Positions 26,601 through 41,600 are shown, counted from the stretch's first letter. The stretch: 64,000 nucleotides of DNA from Conchocele bisecta (GCA_029237695.1 CM055265.1:42153331-42217330); one strand, 5' to 3'. Program-made: numbers and translations. Notes: generated by a model from the letters alone, not told the origin.

Positions 26601-29600
26601 AAAAAAATGGAAAAGAAAAGTTTAAAAATTAAAAATAATAATGCTTGCTACTGGATGCCAGATTTTTTTTTTTAATAGTCCTATATTTATCTACATATAT
26701 CTGCACAGGTCCACATAATGCCACAATATTTTCAACACAGTTTACGGAAATGTAATATACAAAAAAAAATAAAATAATAATGCTCGCTACTGGGAGCCCA
26801 TTTTTGTTAATAGTCCTATATTTATCTACATATATCTGCACAGGTCCACATACTGCCACAATATTGTCAACACAGTTTACGGAAATGTAATAATGTACCT
26901 GTATAAATTACCTGTAATAAGTTAGTGGTCAGTTAAAAAATTGAAAAAGAATGTAAAAAAAAAAATGGAAAAATAAAATTAAATTTAAAAAAAATAAATG
27001 AATAATGCTCCCTACTGGAGCCCAGAATGTTTTTTAATAGTCCTATATTTATCTACATATCATATATACACAGGTCCACATATTGCCATAATATTTTCAA
27101 CACAGTTTACGGAAATGTAATATAATCATTTACCTGTATAAATTACCTGTAAGTGGTCAGTGGTCAGTTGCACATGCTAGCACATGCACAGGTGAATAGT
27201 CTGTATATAGCACTTACGACCTTATGCTACTAGACAAAAATTGAAAAATAATTTGAAAAAAAAATGAAAAAAAAAGTTTAAAAATAATAATGCTTGCTAC
27301 TGGAGCCCAGAATTTTTTTTTAATAATCCTATATTTATCTACATATATCTGCACAGGTCCACATAATGCCACAATATTTTCAACACAGTTTACGGAAATG
27401 TAATATCCAATGTAGTAATTTACCTGTATAAATTACCTGTGGTCAACAGTGGACACTTGCACATGCTAGCCCATGCTAACACATGGTTCTCCCAGTCTCT
27501 ATTGTTCTCTCTACAGGTAAGGTGTACAGAGCACACGAGAAAAAGTGTACAGAGCAGACGAGAAAACAGGTCTTCATGCATTATTGTCCAGTTTGTAGAG
27601 TGCGCAAAACAAAACAAGAGCTGTAGGAGAACGGCATAGCTTGACAAAGAAGGTGGCTGCGGCCTACATAAAAACCTTAACCAAGGTTGACTAAAAACAT
27701 TAACCAAGGGAAACTAGAAATGTGGCCTGTCGGCACACGAATATCCCCACTGGCAGCCAAAGAAAACGAGGCATTTTTGATCATAAGCCATTTAGCCGAG
27801 CGTTAAGGTTTCAAACGCATCAAGACTGTGACCTTGACCCTGGGCATAGTGTGATAATCCATGCATCGGTGTAGAAGATATAGAGCGGAAGGGAATTTCA
27901 ATAGGTTTGACCTTTGACCTTCAACTATGACCTTGACCTTGGACGTAGGTGCGTGGTTATTGATCGAGACACACCTTCTCATCCTGAGAAACATTTGTGC
28001 CAAGGCATTTGATAATGCATGCATCGGTGTAGAAGATATAGAGCGGAAGGGAATTTCAATAGGTTTGACCTTTGACCTTCAACTGTGACCTTGACCTTGG
28101 ACGTAGGTGCGTGGTTATTGATTGTGACACACCTTCTCATCATGAGAAACATCTGTGCCAAGCCATTTGATAATCCATGCATCGGTGTAGAAGATATAGA
28201 GCGGAAGAGAATTTCAATAGGTTTGACCTTTGACCTTCAACTGTGACCTTGGACGTAGGTGCGTGGTTAGCAATTTGATAATCCATGCATCAGTGTAGAA
28301 GATATAGAGCGGAAGGGAATTTCAATAGGTTTGACCTTTGACCTTCAACTGTGACCTTGACCTTGGACATAGGTGCGTGGTTATTGATCGGGACACACCT
28401 TCTCATCACGAGAAACATTTGTGCCAAGCCATTTGATAATCCATGCATCGGTGTAGAAGACATAGAGAGGAAGGGAAGTTCAATAGGTTTGACCTTTAAC
28501 CTTCAACAGTGACCTTGACCTTGGACGTAGGTGCGTGGTTATTGATCGCGACACACCTTCTCATCCTGAGAAACATTTGTGCCAAGGCATTTGATAATCC
28601 ATGCATCGGTGTAGAAGATATAGAGCGGAAGGGAATTTCAATAGGTTTGACCTTTGACCTTCAACTGTGACCTTGACCTTGGACGTAGGTGCGTGGTTAT
28701 TGATTGTGACACACCTTCTCAACATGAGAAACATCTGTGCCAAGCCATTTGATAATCCATGCATCGGTGTAGAAGATATAGAGCGGAAGGGAATTTCAAT
28801 AGGTTGACCTTCAACTGTGACCTTGAACGTAGGTGCGTGGTTAGCAATTTGATAATCCATGCATCAGTGTAGAAGATATAGAGCGGAAGGGAAATTTCAA
28901 TAGGTTTGACCTTTGACCTTCAACTGTGACCTTGACCTTGGACTAGGTGCGTGGTTATTGATGGCGACACACCTTCTCATCATGAGAAACATTTGTGCCA
29001 AGCCATTTGATAATCCATGCATCGATGTAGAAGATAGAGCGGAAGGGAATTCAATAGGATTTGACCTTTGACCTTCAACAGTGACCTTGACCTTGGACGT
29101 AGATGCGTGGTTTTCAAAGTATGGTTGCTGTAGGCCCAGGAGTATTCCATATACAAGCTTGAGTAAAAACCGTAACCAAGGGGAGATAACTAAGTAATCC
29201 AAGGATAAAAGTAGGTCAAGGTGAAATATAGGTCAGGGATTATTGATGTACATCACTAGGAGATGAAGTTGTCCAAGTATGGTTGATGTAGGCCCAGAAG
29301 TATTCCATATACAAGCTTGACTATAAACATTAACCAAGTAATTGAAGGTTAAATGTAGGTGAAGGTAAAATAAAGGTCAGGGGTTATTGATGTACATCCA
29401 TATGAGAAAAAGTTATCCAAGTATGGTGTCTGTATGCACAATAGTATTCCATCTACAAGCTTGACTAAAAACCTTAACCAAGGTTGAGTAAAAACCTTAA
29501 CCAAGGGGAATTAAGTAAGTAATTTAAGGTTAAATGTAGGTCAAGGTCAAATATAGGTCAGGGGTTGTTGATATACATCACTAGGAGATGAAGTTGTCCA

Positions 29601-32600
29601 AGTATGGTTGGTGTAGGGCCATGAGTATTCCATCTACAAGCTTGACTAAAAACCTTAACCAAAGAGAATTAAGTAAGTAATTCAAGAGGAAATGTAGGTC
29701 AAGGTCAAATATAGATCAGGGGTTATTGATGTACATCACTATGAGAAAAGGTTGTCCAATTATGGTGTCTGTATGCACAATAGTATTCCATGTACAAGCT
29801 TGAGTAAAAAGCTTAACCAAGGTCGAGTAAAAACCTTAACCAAGGGGAATTAAGTAAGTAATTCAAGGTTAAATGTAGGTCAAGGTCAAATATAGGTCAG
29901 GGGTTGTTGATGTACATCACTAGGAGATGAAGTTGTCCAAGTATGGTTGGTGTAGGGCCAGGAGTATTCCATCTACAAGCTTGACTAAAACGTTAACCAA
30001 GGGGAATTAAGCAATTCAAGAGGAAATGTAGGTCAAGGTCAAATATAGATCAGGGGTTGTTGATGTACATCACTAGGAGATGAAGTTGTCCAAGTATGGT
30101 GGGTGTAGGGCCAGTAGTATTCCATATAGAAGGTTGACTAAAAACCTTAACCAAAAGGAATTAAGTAAGTAATTGAAGAGGAAATGTAGGTGAAGGTCAA
30201 ATATAGATCAGGGGTTATTGATGTACATACCTATGAGAAAAGGTTGTCGAAGTATGGTGTCTGGATGCACAATAGTATTCAATGTACAATGTACAAGCTT
30301 GAAAAAAAACCTTAACCAAGGTTGACTAAAAACCTTAACCAAGGGGAATTAACCAAGTAATTCAAGAGGAAATGTAGGTCAAGGTCAAATATAGACCAGG
30401 GGTTATTGATGTACATCACTAGGAGATGAAGTTGTCCAAGTATGGTGGGTGTAGGGCCAGTAGTATTCCATATACAAGCTTGACTAAAAACCTTAACCAA
30501 GGCGTGACGGTGACGCCGACGCCGACGCCGACGCCGGGGTGACAACGTAAGCTCTACTTATTCTTTGAATAGTCGAGCTAAAAAGGAGATAACTCAAAAA
30601 TTAGCTACGCAAGAGTTGTCATTCTTGTGCGCGACACACCTCCGGGTCGTGGTCTATGCATGTGTGAAGTTTCATGAAAATATTCCAAAGGGTGGTCGAG
30701 TTATGCTCCGGACAGGAAATCAGTGTGCGAAAACAAAAAAGGGAGATAACTAAAAAATTAGCTATGCAAGAGTTGTCATTCTTGTGCGCGACACACCTCC
30801 GGGTCGTGGTCTATGCATGTGTGAGGTTTCATAAAAATATTCCAAAGGGTGGTCGAGTTATGCTCCGGACAGGAAATCAGTGTGCGAAAACAAAAAAGGG
30901 AGATAACTAAAAAATTAGCTATGCAAGAGTTGTCATTCTTGTGCACGACACCTTCGGTTCGTGGTCTAATTGAATGTGTTAAGTTTCATAAAAATATTCC
31001 AAAGGGTGGTCGAGTTATGGTCAATCAGTGCGCGAAACAAAAAAGGGAGATAACTAAAAAATTAGCTATGCAAGAGTTGTCATTCTTGTGCGCGACACAC
31101 CTTCGGGTCGTGGTCTATGCATGTGTGAAGTTTCATGAAAATATTCCGAAGGGTGGTGGAGTTATGCTCCGGACACGAAATCAGTGCGAGAAACAAAAAA
31201 GGGAGATAACTCAAAAATTAGCTATGCAAGAGTTGTCATTCTTGTGCGTGACACACCTTCGGGTCGTGGTCTATGCATGTGTGAAGTTTCATGAAAATAT
31301 TCCAAAGGGTGTTCGAGTTATGCTCCGGACAAGAAGTGTCTGCGGCGGACGCGGACGCGGCGCGCTGTCAAATCCATAGTATCCCCCGACGGAGTCCGGG
31401 GGATACAATTATATGGATACGGTGTCATTGTAGCGTTATTGTACATCATAAACCAAAACAAAACTATTCTTTTAAAATATAATATCCACTCAGCATGTGC
31501 AGCATGCCAATGGGTAAAACAAGCTCCTTTTCGTTCCTTTGTTTATTTCCGTACTTCCGTCATTAACATAAACATCACGAATTGTAATATTTCGTAGAGT
31601 TGTTGTATTTTCGGTTATCCATGACATCATGTTTGCATACAGTGGGGTCAGCGTGTAAGTGCACACACGAACGAACACGACAGGTTGGTTCGCTACCCAC
31701 CCAAAGTGTATGTTGTTACCACTCAGTTGAACCGTCTCGCCGAGACGGTTCAACTGAGTGGTAACAACATACACTTTTGATGCGAAATGAGAAAAAATGC
31801 AGAAAAATATTTACATTTTTTTTTTATACATGAATTACAGTGGGGTCAGCGTGTAAGTGCACACACGAACGAACACGACAGGTTGGAACCAACCTGTCGT
31901 GTTCGTTCGTGTGTGCACTTACACGCTGACACCACTGTATTTGCGATACCTTCTTTCTATAGCTGCCCCAAGGCCAATAGTCTAAGTCAAATGATGTTTG
32001 CGCTAAAGCTAAAGTACATGCCATAAATATACAACGTATACACCAAGTTGTTGTCCGCTGCATTGCTATTGTGACCGCATCCTAGTAATACATGTACATG
32101 TATTGGCTGAACGAGCAATTTCCGTTAAACCAGGATGTGCTTGTGATAGGAGTACTTAATTTAATTACTAATAATAGCATAAACACGTTAAATAACCGGA
32201 CCATTGTGTATGCAGATATAGCAGATACTGATTTCATGAAATTTGTATGAAATATTCTTTCGGCAAAATATTAATATCCGAATTTGTGGGTCGGTCTCCA
32301 TATAAACACCATAATCTACAGATATTTACGTACATAACGTACTTGTGAAAACTCATCGGCTTTAAGACACATTTTAAACATTAAACCCTACAATACGTAG
32401 GTAGCAATCGTATTTTGTGCAGACATATATTACCAACACAAACAGTAGATGTGTCCTACAAATCAACTCTGACCTTTGTGGATGTACACAAGTTATAATT
32501 ATTGACTAATATGATATACATTTATTTAAAAGACATGTAGTAATGTAAGATGTATATATAACCAATACTTCTAACGTATATGATTATATCAGTCAAGACA

Positions 32601-35600
32601 GCATTGCAGCGTTTAGTTACGAACTGGAACAGTATGTACTTATTGATATAATGAGTATGCCAATTTATGTACATGTACATACTTGACAAAATACTTGTAA
32701 AATGGCGGTCATCTTTGATTTATACAAATTATGTATAAAATATGAGAAGTAAATATTTTCAATGTGTCAGCGAGTATGTGTCAGAAATTGTTATCATTTC
32801 CCTTAAAGGTACAGAATTATGCAATTGCTGTTAGTAGAACATTGGCCGCCAATGTGTCTCATATATAATTAAACGTCAATTATCTTACATATGTCATTGT
32901 TAGTACGATTTTGTCTAATCATCTCGTGAGCCTGAATATGTTGCTTAATACCGAAACTGATCATGACAGGCAGTGTGTGCCAACTGATTCGCATAATTAA
33001 CACAATTTGTATAAAATGGCGGTCATCTTAGATTTATTGAAGATGTAGGTATCACACAATTGCCTGGTAAACAGGTGGATGCATTATAGTTACGGTATTA
33101 AACATTCAAAGTTAGTTGGTAAATTCCATTCGTTTATGAATATACGAGCCAAATTCTATAATTTTCACTGCCATCTTGTTTGTCGAAATTAACAAGTGTG
33201 CACGACTGTTATGTTTCTTCTAACACATGTAATGTTTATGATACATATATGTGAACAACCTGTGGCCATATTACTTCAGAACTAGTGTTTGGTACCCACA
33301 CAGATAGCACGTCCTTGTCCATTTATTTTCATATTTTAGCAAATTCCAATAAAATGGCGACCTTTTTGGATTTTCACAAGCTCGGTTCAGGCTTACATCG
33401 ATTGTTATATATTTGGTAATGTATTAGCTATTAAATAAATTAAGATGCACCAAATTGTCCCTTCAAATATTGGTTCCACAATGTAATATATATCCTACGG
33501 TAGCCGATGCTTTTTTCACTGGCAGCCATATTGTTTATGCAAATTAGTGGGCTTAAGCTACTACTTTGAAAAGTCTATCATACAGAAATATATACAGTAT
33601 AGGTCTCTAAACACATTGGCACCAGAAATCTTTCGTGCACTCGGATGGTACCGTCGACCCTAACGCGCCCAAGGCCTATATACTATAGGGGGTGGGAGGC
33701 AAGGGGGTCTGGATGTGGAGAGGGGGAGGGAGTTCATTCGCCTGTGGTCCAACATATTATGTGGCTGTGACTGGGGAAATGGGGTTTATGAGTTTTGCAG
33801 CCAGTGTAGATCCAGATCAGCCTGTGCATTCGCACATTCTGATCAGGATCTGCACTGTTCAGCATTCCATCAGAAAAAAACCCCGTTGTGCTTCTAACAA
33901 GGAATATAGAGTGTTATCAGGCTATGTGCTATTTGATCAGGAGCAATGCTGGTCACAAATGCTATAAGCCCCTATTTCTCCAGTCAGACACATATGAAAA
34001 TTGTTTCAACATACATAAATAGAGAATACCAGGCTAGTATCTTTTTATATCAAGTTTATCAGACAAAGCTAGGAAACGCGTAGGAATTCCGAGGCTCGTA
34101 GAGGAATTCCTACTGTTGCCGAGCCGAGCCTGATAAACTTGATATCAAAAGACATTTTCAGGTAACGTTTTACACTTAAAGGATACAATCATGGGCTATT
34201 GCATTTACTGGGGTGCACAATACATTTGGTATGTTTAAAGTGTGTGGAGTCCGAAGACCAAATGTATTGTACACCATAGTAAACGTAAACGAAACAGCCC
34301 ATGATTGTATTACTTATATTTACACTGCATTTTCTGATAGTTTCAAAAATGTAAATTAAGAATAATCTTGTTTTACGTAATTTTGTCGCAATTCCTGGAA
34401 CAGCGACGACGTTGCCGGTCAATAGAGTGCCATTATTGATAACCTCATGGAAATTAATGACGTCAAATGAACTTTAACCAATCAACATCGCGTGACGTCA
34501 CGTGGCTCTAATGTATTGTATTGGGATGTAATGCAATACGTCAAATGGGCCTTTTCATTATGAATTTATGGAAGGTGTAAATATTACAGAATGAGCATTT
34601 ATGACGTGGTTTTCATTGAAAAGAACGCAGACTTGTTTATGTTGTGTCATTACACTGACATCATTCGGTAACATCATGTGACGACATTGACAAATAAAAC
34701 ACCAATTTCCTATTTATCGTAACCCAGATATTCGTATCAGGTACATAGTGGGCCAATACAAGGTTCATTACCTGTAGCCGATTTCATCAAAATTGCAAAG
34801 TATACTTTTATTTTTCCCGAAATGCATTATTTCATATAAAACTAACAACTGCATATATTTGATGATTAAAAGTATGCAGAATTATTATACTGCATTTATT
34901 ACATTATCACAGCCATTTTAAATTCAGTATAATAACAAGAAACGAGGCAAAGCCACGAAGGCCAGGTTTTTTCCAAGCATAGACACTTGGATAACATAAT
35001 TATACCCATTTTTTGTAGACTAGATGGCCGTGGCCTGCATGTCGCGCCTTGGGGCGAGGCATGGACACTAAAAAAATAGATATAGTAGATGGAAAAAGTT
35101 TAACGAGGAAAAACTTTAACCGGACACACGGACGTATGCCAAAATGCCGACGATATCGCGCTTTCCGCAAGCGGGTGCAACAATGATGATAAACACCCAT
35201 GTGAAGTATCAAGGTAATGGGTGAAACAGTTGCAAAGATATAGTACACGAAAAAACTTTAACAAAAAAATTCAAAGTAATTTGACCTTGACATTGGGCAC
35301 AGGGGCCGCACGGTTGGGGGTTAGAATGAAAATATGGATGATGATAAACACCCATGTGAAGTTTCAAGGTAATGGGACGAAGCAGTTGCAGAGATATAGT
35401 ATAACAAAAAAGTTTTTTGGTTAAAACTTTAACCAGACGTACGTTAAAAAGTTAACATTGAAAATGGCTAAGTCAATTACGTAGAAATAATAGGTGAAGG
35501 TAAAACAAGAGCTGTAGGAGAACAGCATAGCTCGACTACGAGGGTTGTCGATGTACACATAGCTTGACAAACAAGGAACAAAGTGGCTGCGGCCTGTATA

Positions 35601-38600
35601 AAAACCTTAACCAAGGTTGACTAAAAAACTTAACCAAGGGAAATTAAGTAAGTAATTGAAGGTTAAATGTAGGTCAATGACAGATATAGGTCAGGGGTTA
35701 TTGATGTACATCACTAGGAGATGAAGTTTTCCAAGTATGGTTGCTGTAGGCCCAAGAGTATTCCATATACAAGGTTGATTAAAAACCTTAACCAAGGGGA
35801 AATAACTAAGTAATCCAAGAATAAAAGTAGGTCAAGGTCAAATATAGGTCAGGGATTATTGATGTACATCACTAGGAGATGAAGTTGTCCAAGTATGGTT
35901 GATGTAGGCCCAGGAGTATTCCATATACAAGTTTGACTATAAAGATTAACCAAGTAATTCAAGGTTAAATGTAGGTGAAGGTAAAATATAGGTCAGGGGT
36001 TATTGATGTACATCCCTATGAGAAAAAGTTATACAAGTATGGTGTCTGTATGCACAATAGTATTCCATATACAAGCTTGACTAAAACCTTTACCAAGGGG
36101 AATTAACTAATAATTCAAGGTTAAATGTAGGTCAAGGTGAACTATAGGTCAGGGGTTGTTGATCTACATCACTAGGAGATGAAGTTGTCCAAGTATGGTT
36201 GGTGTAGGGCCAGAAGTATTCCATCTACAAGCTTGACTAAAAACCTTAACCAAAGAGAATTAACTAAGTAATTCAAGAGGAAATGTAGGTCAAGGTCAAA
36301 TATAGATCAGGGATTATTGATGTACAGCGCTATGAGAAAAGGTTGTTCAAGTATGGTGTCTGTATGCACAATAGTATTCCATGTACAAGCTTGACTAAAA
36401 ACCTTAACCAAGGTTGACTAAAAACCTTAACCAAGGGGAATCAACTAAGTAATTCAAGGTTAAATGTAGGTCAAGGTCAAATATATGTCAGGGGTTGTTG
36501 ATGTACACCACAAGGAGATAAAGTTGTCCAAGTATGGTTGGTGTAGGGCCAGGAGTATTCCATCTACAAGCATGACTAAAAACCTTAAGCAAGGGGAATT
36601 AACTAAGTAATTCAAGAGGAAATGTAGGTCAAGGTCAAATATAGATCAGGGGTTATGGATGTACATCCATATGAGAAAAGAGGTTGTCCAAGTATGGTGT
36701 CTGTATGCACAATAGTATTCCATGTACAAGCTTGACTAAAAACCTTAACCAAGGTTGACTAAAAACCTTAACCAAGGGGAATTAACTAAGTAATTCAAGA
36801 GGAAATGTAGGTCAATGTCAAATATAGATCAGGGGTTATTGATGTACATCCCTAGAAGATGAAGTTGTCCAAGTATGGTGGGTGTAGGTCTAGGAGTATT
36901 TCATATACAAGCTTGACTAAAAACCTTAACCAAGGAGAATTAACTAAGTAATTCAAGAGGAAATGTAGGTCAAGGTCAAATATAGATCAGGGGTTATTGA
37001 TGTACATCCCTATGAGAAAAGGTTGTGCAAGTATGGTGTCTGTATGGACAATAGTATTTCATGTACAAGCTTGACTAAAAACGTTAACCAAGGTTGACTA
37101 AAAACGTTAACCAAGGGGAATTAAGTAAGTAATTCAAGAGGAAATATAGGTCAAGGTGAAATATATATCAGGGGTTGTTGATGTACATCACTAGAAGTTG
37201 TCCAAGTATGGTGGGTGCAGGGCCAGTAGTATTCCATATACAAGCTTGACTAAAAACATTAACCAAGGGGAATTAAGTAAGTAATTCAAGGTTAAATGTA
37301 GGTCAAGGTCAAATATAGGTCAAGGGTTGTTGATGTACATCACTAGGAGATAAAGTTGTCCAAGTATGGTTGGTGTAGGGCCAGGAGTATTCCATCTACA
37401 AGCTTGACTAAAAACCTTAACCAAAGAGAATTAACATAGTAATTCAAGAGGAAATGTAGGTCAAGGTCAAATATAGATCAGGGGTTATTGATGTACATCT
37501 GTAGGAGATGAAGTTGTCCAAGTATGGTGGGTGTAGGGCCAGGAGTATTCCATATACAAGCTTGACTAACAAGAATTCCGCCACGGAAGCGGTGTCGCGC
37601 CTACCGAGGCATTTGACCGTGAACATTACAAGTAAATAAATTACCTTGACCTTCAGAATTTGGATGTGGGGGTGTGTGTAATGAAGCATCATCCATAGAC
37701 AAACATTGATGTGAAATATTATCAATGTCTGGAAAGGGGTTAAAGAGATATTGTGAAAAACAATAACTTTAACGCATTTCTGTTACAAATCCGGTGAACA
37801 TTACAAGTAAATAAATGACCTTGACCTTCAAAATTTGGATGTGGGGGTGTGCGTAATGAAGCATCATCCCTAGACAAACATTGATGTGAAATATTATCAA
37901 AGTCTGGCAAGGGGTTAAAGAGATATTGTGAAAAAACAATAACTTTAATGCATTTCTGTTACAAAACCGTACATTACCAAGTAAATAAATGACCTTGACT
38001 TCAGAATTTGGATGTGGGGGGGTGTGCGTAATGAAGCATCTCTAGACAAACATTGATGTGAAATATTCAATTGTCTGGCAAGGGGTTAAAGAGTATTGTG
38101 AAAAAAACCAATTCTTTAAAGCATTTCTGTTAGCAAAAACCTGAACTTTTTACAAGTATAAATGACCTTGAACTTGAGAATTTTTTGTGCGGGGGTGTGC
38201 GTAATGAAGCATCATCCCTAGACAAAACTTGATGTGAAATATTATCAATGTCTGGCAAGGGGTTAAAGAGATATTGTGAAAAAACAATAACTTTAACGCG
38301 TTTCTGTTACAAAACCGGTGAACATTACAAGGAAATAAATGACCTTGACCTTCAAAATTTGGATGTGGGGGTGTGCGTAATGAAGCATCATTCCTAGACA
38401 AACATTGATGTGAAATATTATCAAAGTCTGGCAAGGGGTTAAAGAGATATTGTGAAAAAACAATAACTTTAACGCATTTCTGTTACAAATCCGGTGAACA
38501 TTACAAGTAAATAAATGACCTTGACCTTCAAAATTTGGATGTGGGGGTGTGCATAATGAAGCATCATTCCTAGACAAACATTGATGTGAAATATTATCAA

Positions 38601-41600
38601 AGTCTGGCAAGGGGTTAAAGAGATATTGTGAAAAAACAATAACTTTAACGCATTTCTGTTACAAAACCGGTGAACATTACAAGGAAATAAATGACCTTGA
38701 CCTTCAGACTTTGGATGTCGGGGTGTGCGTAATGAAGCATCATCCCTAGACAAACATTGATGTGAAATATTATCAATGTCTGGCAAGGGTTAAAGAGATA
38801 TTGTGAAAAAACAATAACTTTAACGCATTTCTGTTACAAAACCGATGAACATTACAAGGAAATAAATGACCTTGACCTTCAAAATTTGGATGTGGGGGTG
38901 TGCGTAATGAAGCATCATCCCTAGACAAACATTGATATGAAATATTATCAGTGTCTGGCAAGGGGTTAAAGAGATATTGTGAAAAAACAATAACTTTAAC
39001 GCATTTCTGTTACAAAACCGGTGAACATTACAAGTAAATAAATGACCTTGACCTTGAGAATTTGGATGTGGTGGTGTGCGTAATGAAGCATCATCCCTAG
39101 ACAAACATTGATGTGAAATATTATCAATGTCTGGCAACGGGTTAAAGAGATATTGTGAAAAAACAATAACTTTAACGCATTTGCCTTACAAAAAAAGCGG
39201 ACGACGCGGACGACGCGGACGACGCGGATGACACCGACGACGGAAAATAAGACGACTATAGTCGCGCCTCTGCTAAAGCAGGCACGACAAATAGTCGCGC
39301 CTCTGCTAAAGCAGGCGCGACAAAAACCTTAACCAAGGGGAATTAACTAAGTAATTCAAGAGGAAATGTAGGTCAAGGTCAAATATAGATAAGGGGTTAT
39401 TGATGTACATCTCTAGAAGATGAAGTTGTCCAAGTATGGTGGGTGTAGGGCCAGGAGTATTCCATATACAAGCTTGACTAAAAACCTTAACCAAGGGGAA
39501 TTAAGTAAGTAATTCAAGAGGAAATGTAGGTCAAGGTCAAATATAGATCAGGGGTTATTGATGTACATCCCTATGAGAAAAGGTTGTCCAAGTATGGTGT
39601 CTGTATGCACAATAGTATTCCATGTACAAGCTTGACTAAAAACCTTAACCAAGGTTGACTAAAAACCTTAACCAAGGGGAATTAACTAAGTAATTCAAGA
39701 GGAAATGTAGGTCAAGGTCAAATATAGATCAGGGGTTATTGATGTACATCACTAGGAGATGAAGTTGTCCAAGTATGGTGGGTGTAGGGCCAGTAGTATT
39801 CCATATACAAGGTTGACTAAAAACCTTAACCAAGGCGTGACGCCGACGCCGGGTGACAACATAAGCTCTACTTATTCTTCGAATAGTCGAGCTAATAAAA
39901 ATGGTCACATGTTGGATAGTTGTATGTGGTAGGCACCCCTTGGTTATGAAGCTGTGAAAGTTTGGTGGTCCTAGGTGGTACAGTACCAAAGAAATGGACT
40001 TAAACACGAAAACTTAACATTGTAAACGCGAAAACTTAACATTGAAAATGGCGAAGTCGACTGCGCAGAAAAAATGGGTCAAGTTAAAAACAAAAGTAAC
40101 ATGTTGGATAGTGATATGTGGTGGGCACCCCTTGATTATGAAGCTGTGAAAGTTTGGTGGTCCTAGGTGGTACAGTAACAAAGAAATGGACTCAAATACG
40201 AAAACTTAACATTGATTGTGGACGCCGCCCGCCCGCCGCCCGCCCGCCCGGCTTTCGCCAATCTAATAGCCTGGATTTTTTTTTTAAAAAACCTGGCTAA
40301 AAATTAATAAAGTTATCCTAAAATTGAAAATTTCTCCGTCAAAGTATTATAACTGCAATTTTGATGAAATCGGCTACTGATAAATTGTTTCAACATATGC
40401 ATGCAGGTTGAGTCTCGACCTTGAATCTGGTACTGACCTTGTTCTCGAGATCTTGCATGGTGTCTATGGATTTGATGTTGTTTTTGATACTAGTGAACAT
40501 GTTTGTAAAATCTCAAATGGCATCCATGGGATAGCCTTGAAGGGGATACCAACATTGAGATATTGGATGCTGTCCATATGTTTGACAAAATGCATGAAAC
40601 CAAACTTATTCTCGACATCTCGGATGGTAACCGTGGGTTTGAACTTTGACCTTTTGTATATTACTGGTCTCAACCTTGAGAGCTTGGGTGGTAACCGTGA
40701 GCTTGACGTTTTGTATTAAAAGTACTAATTTCAACCTTTAGAGCTTGGGTGGTGACCGTGGGTTTGAGACCTTAAATGGTGACCGTGGGCTTCAGAGCTT
40801 GGTGACCGTGGGTTTGAGAGCTTCAATGGTGACCGTGGGTTTGAGAGTTTCAATGGTGACCACATGTTTTAGAGCTTGAATGGTGACTGCAGGTTTGAGA
40901 GCTTGAATGGTGACCGCGGGTTTGAGAGCTTGCATGGTGACCGTGGGTTTGAGAGCTTTAAAGGTGACCACGAGTTTGAGAGCTTCAATGGTGACTGTGG
41001 GTTTGAGAGCTTCAATGGTGACTGTGGGTTTGAGAGCTTGCATGGTGACTTCGAGTTTGAGAGCTTGCATCATGGTGACTGTGGGTTTGAGAGCTTGAAT
41101 GGTGACCATGGGTTTGAGAGCTTGCATGGTGACTGCGGGTTTGAGAGCTTGAATGGTTGGACTTGCGGTTTGAGGCGCTTGAATGGTGACTGTGGGTTTG
41201 AGAGCTTGAATGGTGACTGCGGGTTTGAGAGCTTGAATGGTGACTGTGGGTTTGAGAGCTTGCATGGTGACTGCGGGTTTGAGAGTTTGAATGGTGATTG
41301 TGGGTTTGAGAGCTTGGATGGTGACTGTGGGTTTGAGAGCTTGCATGGTGACTGGGTTTGAGAGCTTGAATGGTGACTGGGTTTGAGAGCTTGAATGGCG
41401 ACTGTGGGTTTGAGAGCTTGCATGGTGACCGTGGGTTTGAGAGCTTGAATGGTGACTGCGGGTTTGAGAGCTTGAATGGTGACTGTGGGTTTGAGAGCTT
41501 GCATGGTGACTGCGGGTTTGAGAGTTTGAATGGTGATTGTGGGTTTGAGAGCTTGGATGGTGACTGTGGGTTTGAGAGCTTGCATGGTGACTGGGTTTGA

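Larger units (their letters stand above)
34935..40300 (+). mobile_element. ACAAGAAACGAGG...CCTGGCTAA element, copy 1
   Basis: It opens ACAAGAAACGAGGCAAAG and closes with the hairpin agcctggattttt / aaaaacctggct and CTAA. Core units near 35190-35420 carry gatgataaacacccatgtga and ttgaccttgacattgggcac. A second copy (45579-48070) lacks the insertion at 35505-39895 and serves as the empty site. Confidence 0.75.
34773..40379. mobile_element. Foldback family P, split by a three-deep nest
   Basis: The left part (34773-34934) runs from gtagccgatttcatcaaaat to aattcagtataata. The right part (40301-40379) runs from aaattaataaagttatc to gatgaaatcggctac. The intact copies at 13337 and 44682 read straight through this point, which marks the insertion site. 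Confidence 0.7.

Noticed and set aside
30674..31379. Joined plus-strand ORFs of 78-176 codons
   Set aside because: They repeat with the 175-bp unit and change length with unit indels. There is no domain and no start context.
38150..39137. Series of 94-105-codon minus ORFs
   Set aside because: They are the same ~176-bp unit read several times inside the innermost nested element.
40430..40500. Second functional copy of UBL exon 3
   Set aside because: The donor is conserved, but no acceptor is found upstream and the frame meets a stop before a full exon is formed. It is treated as an edge unit of the minisatellite.
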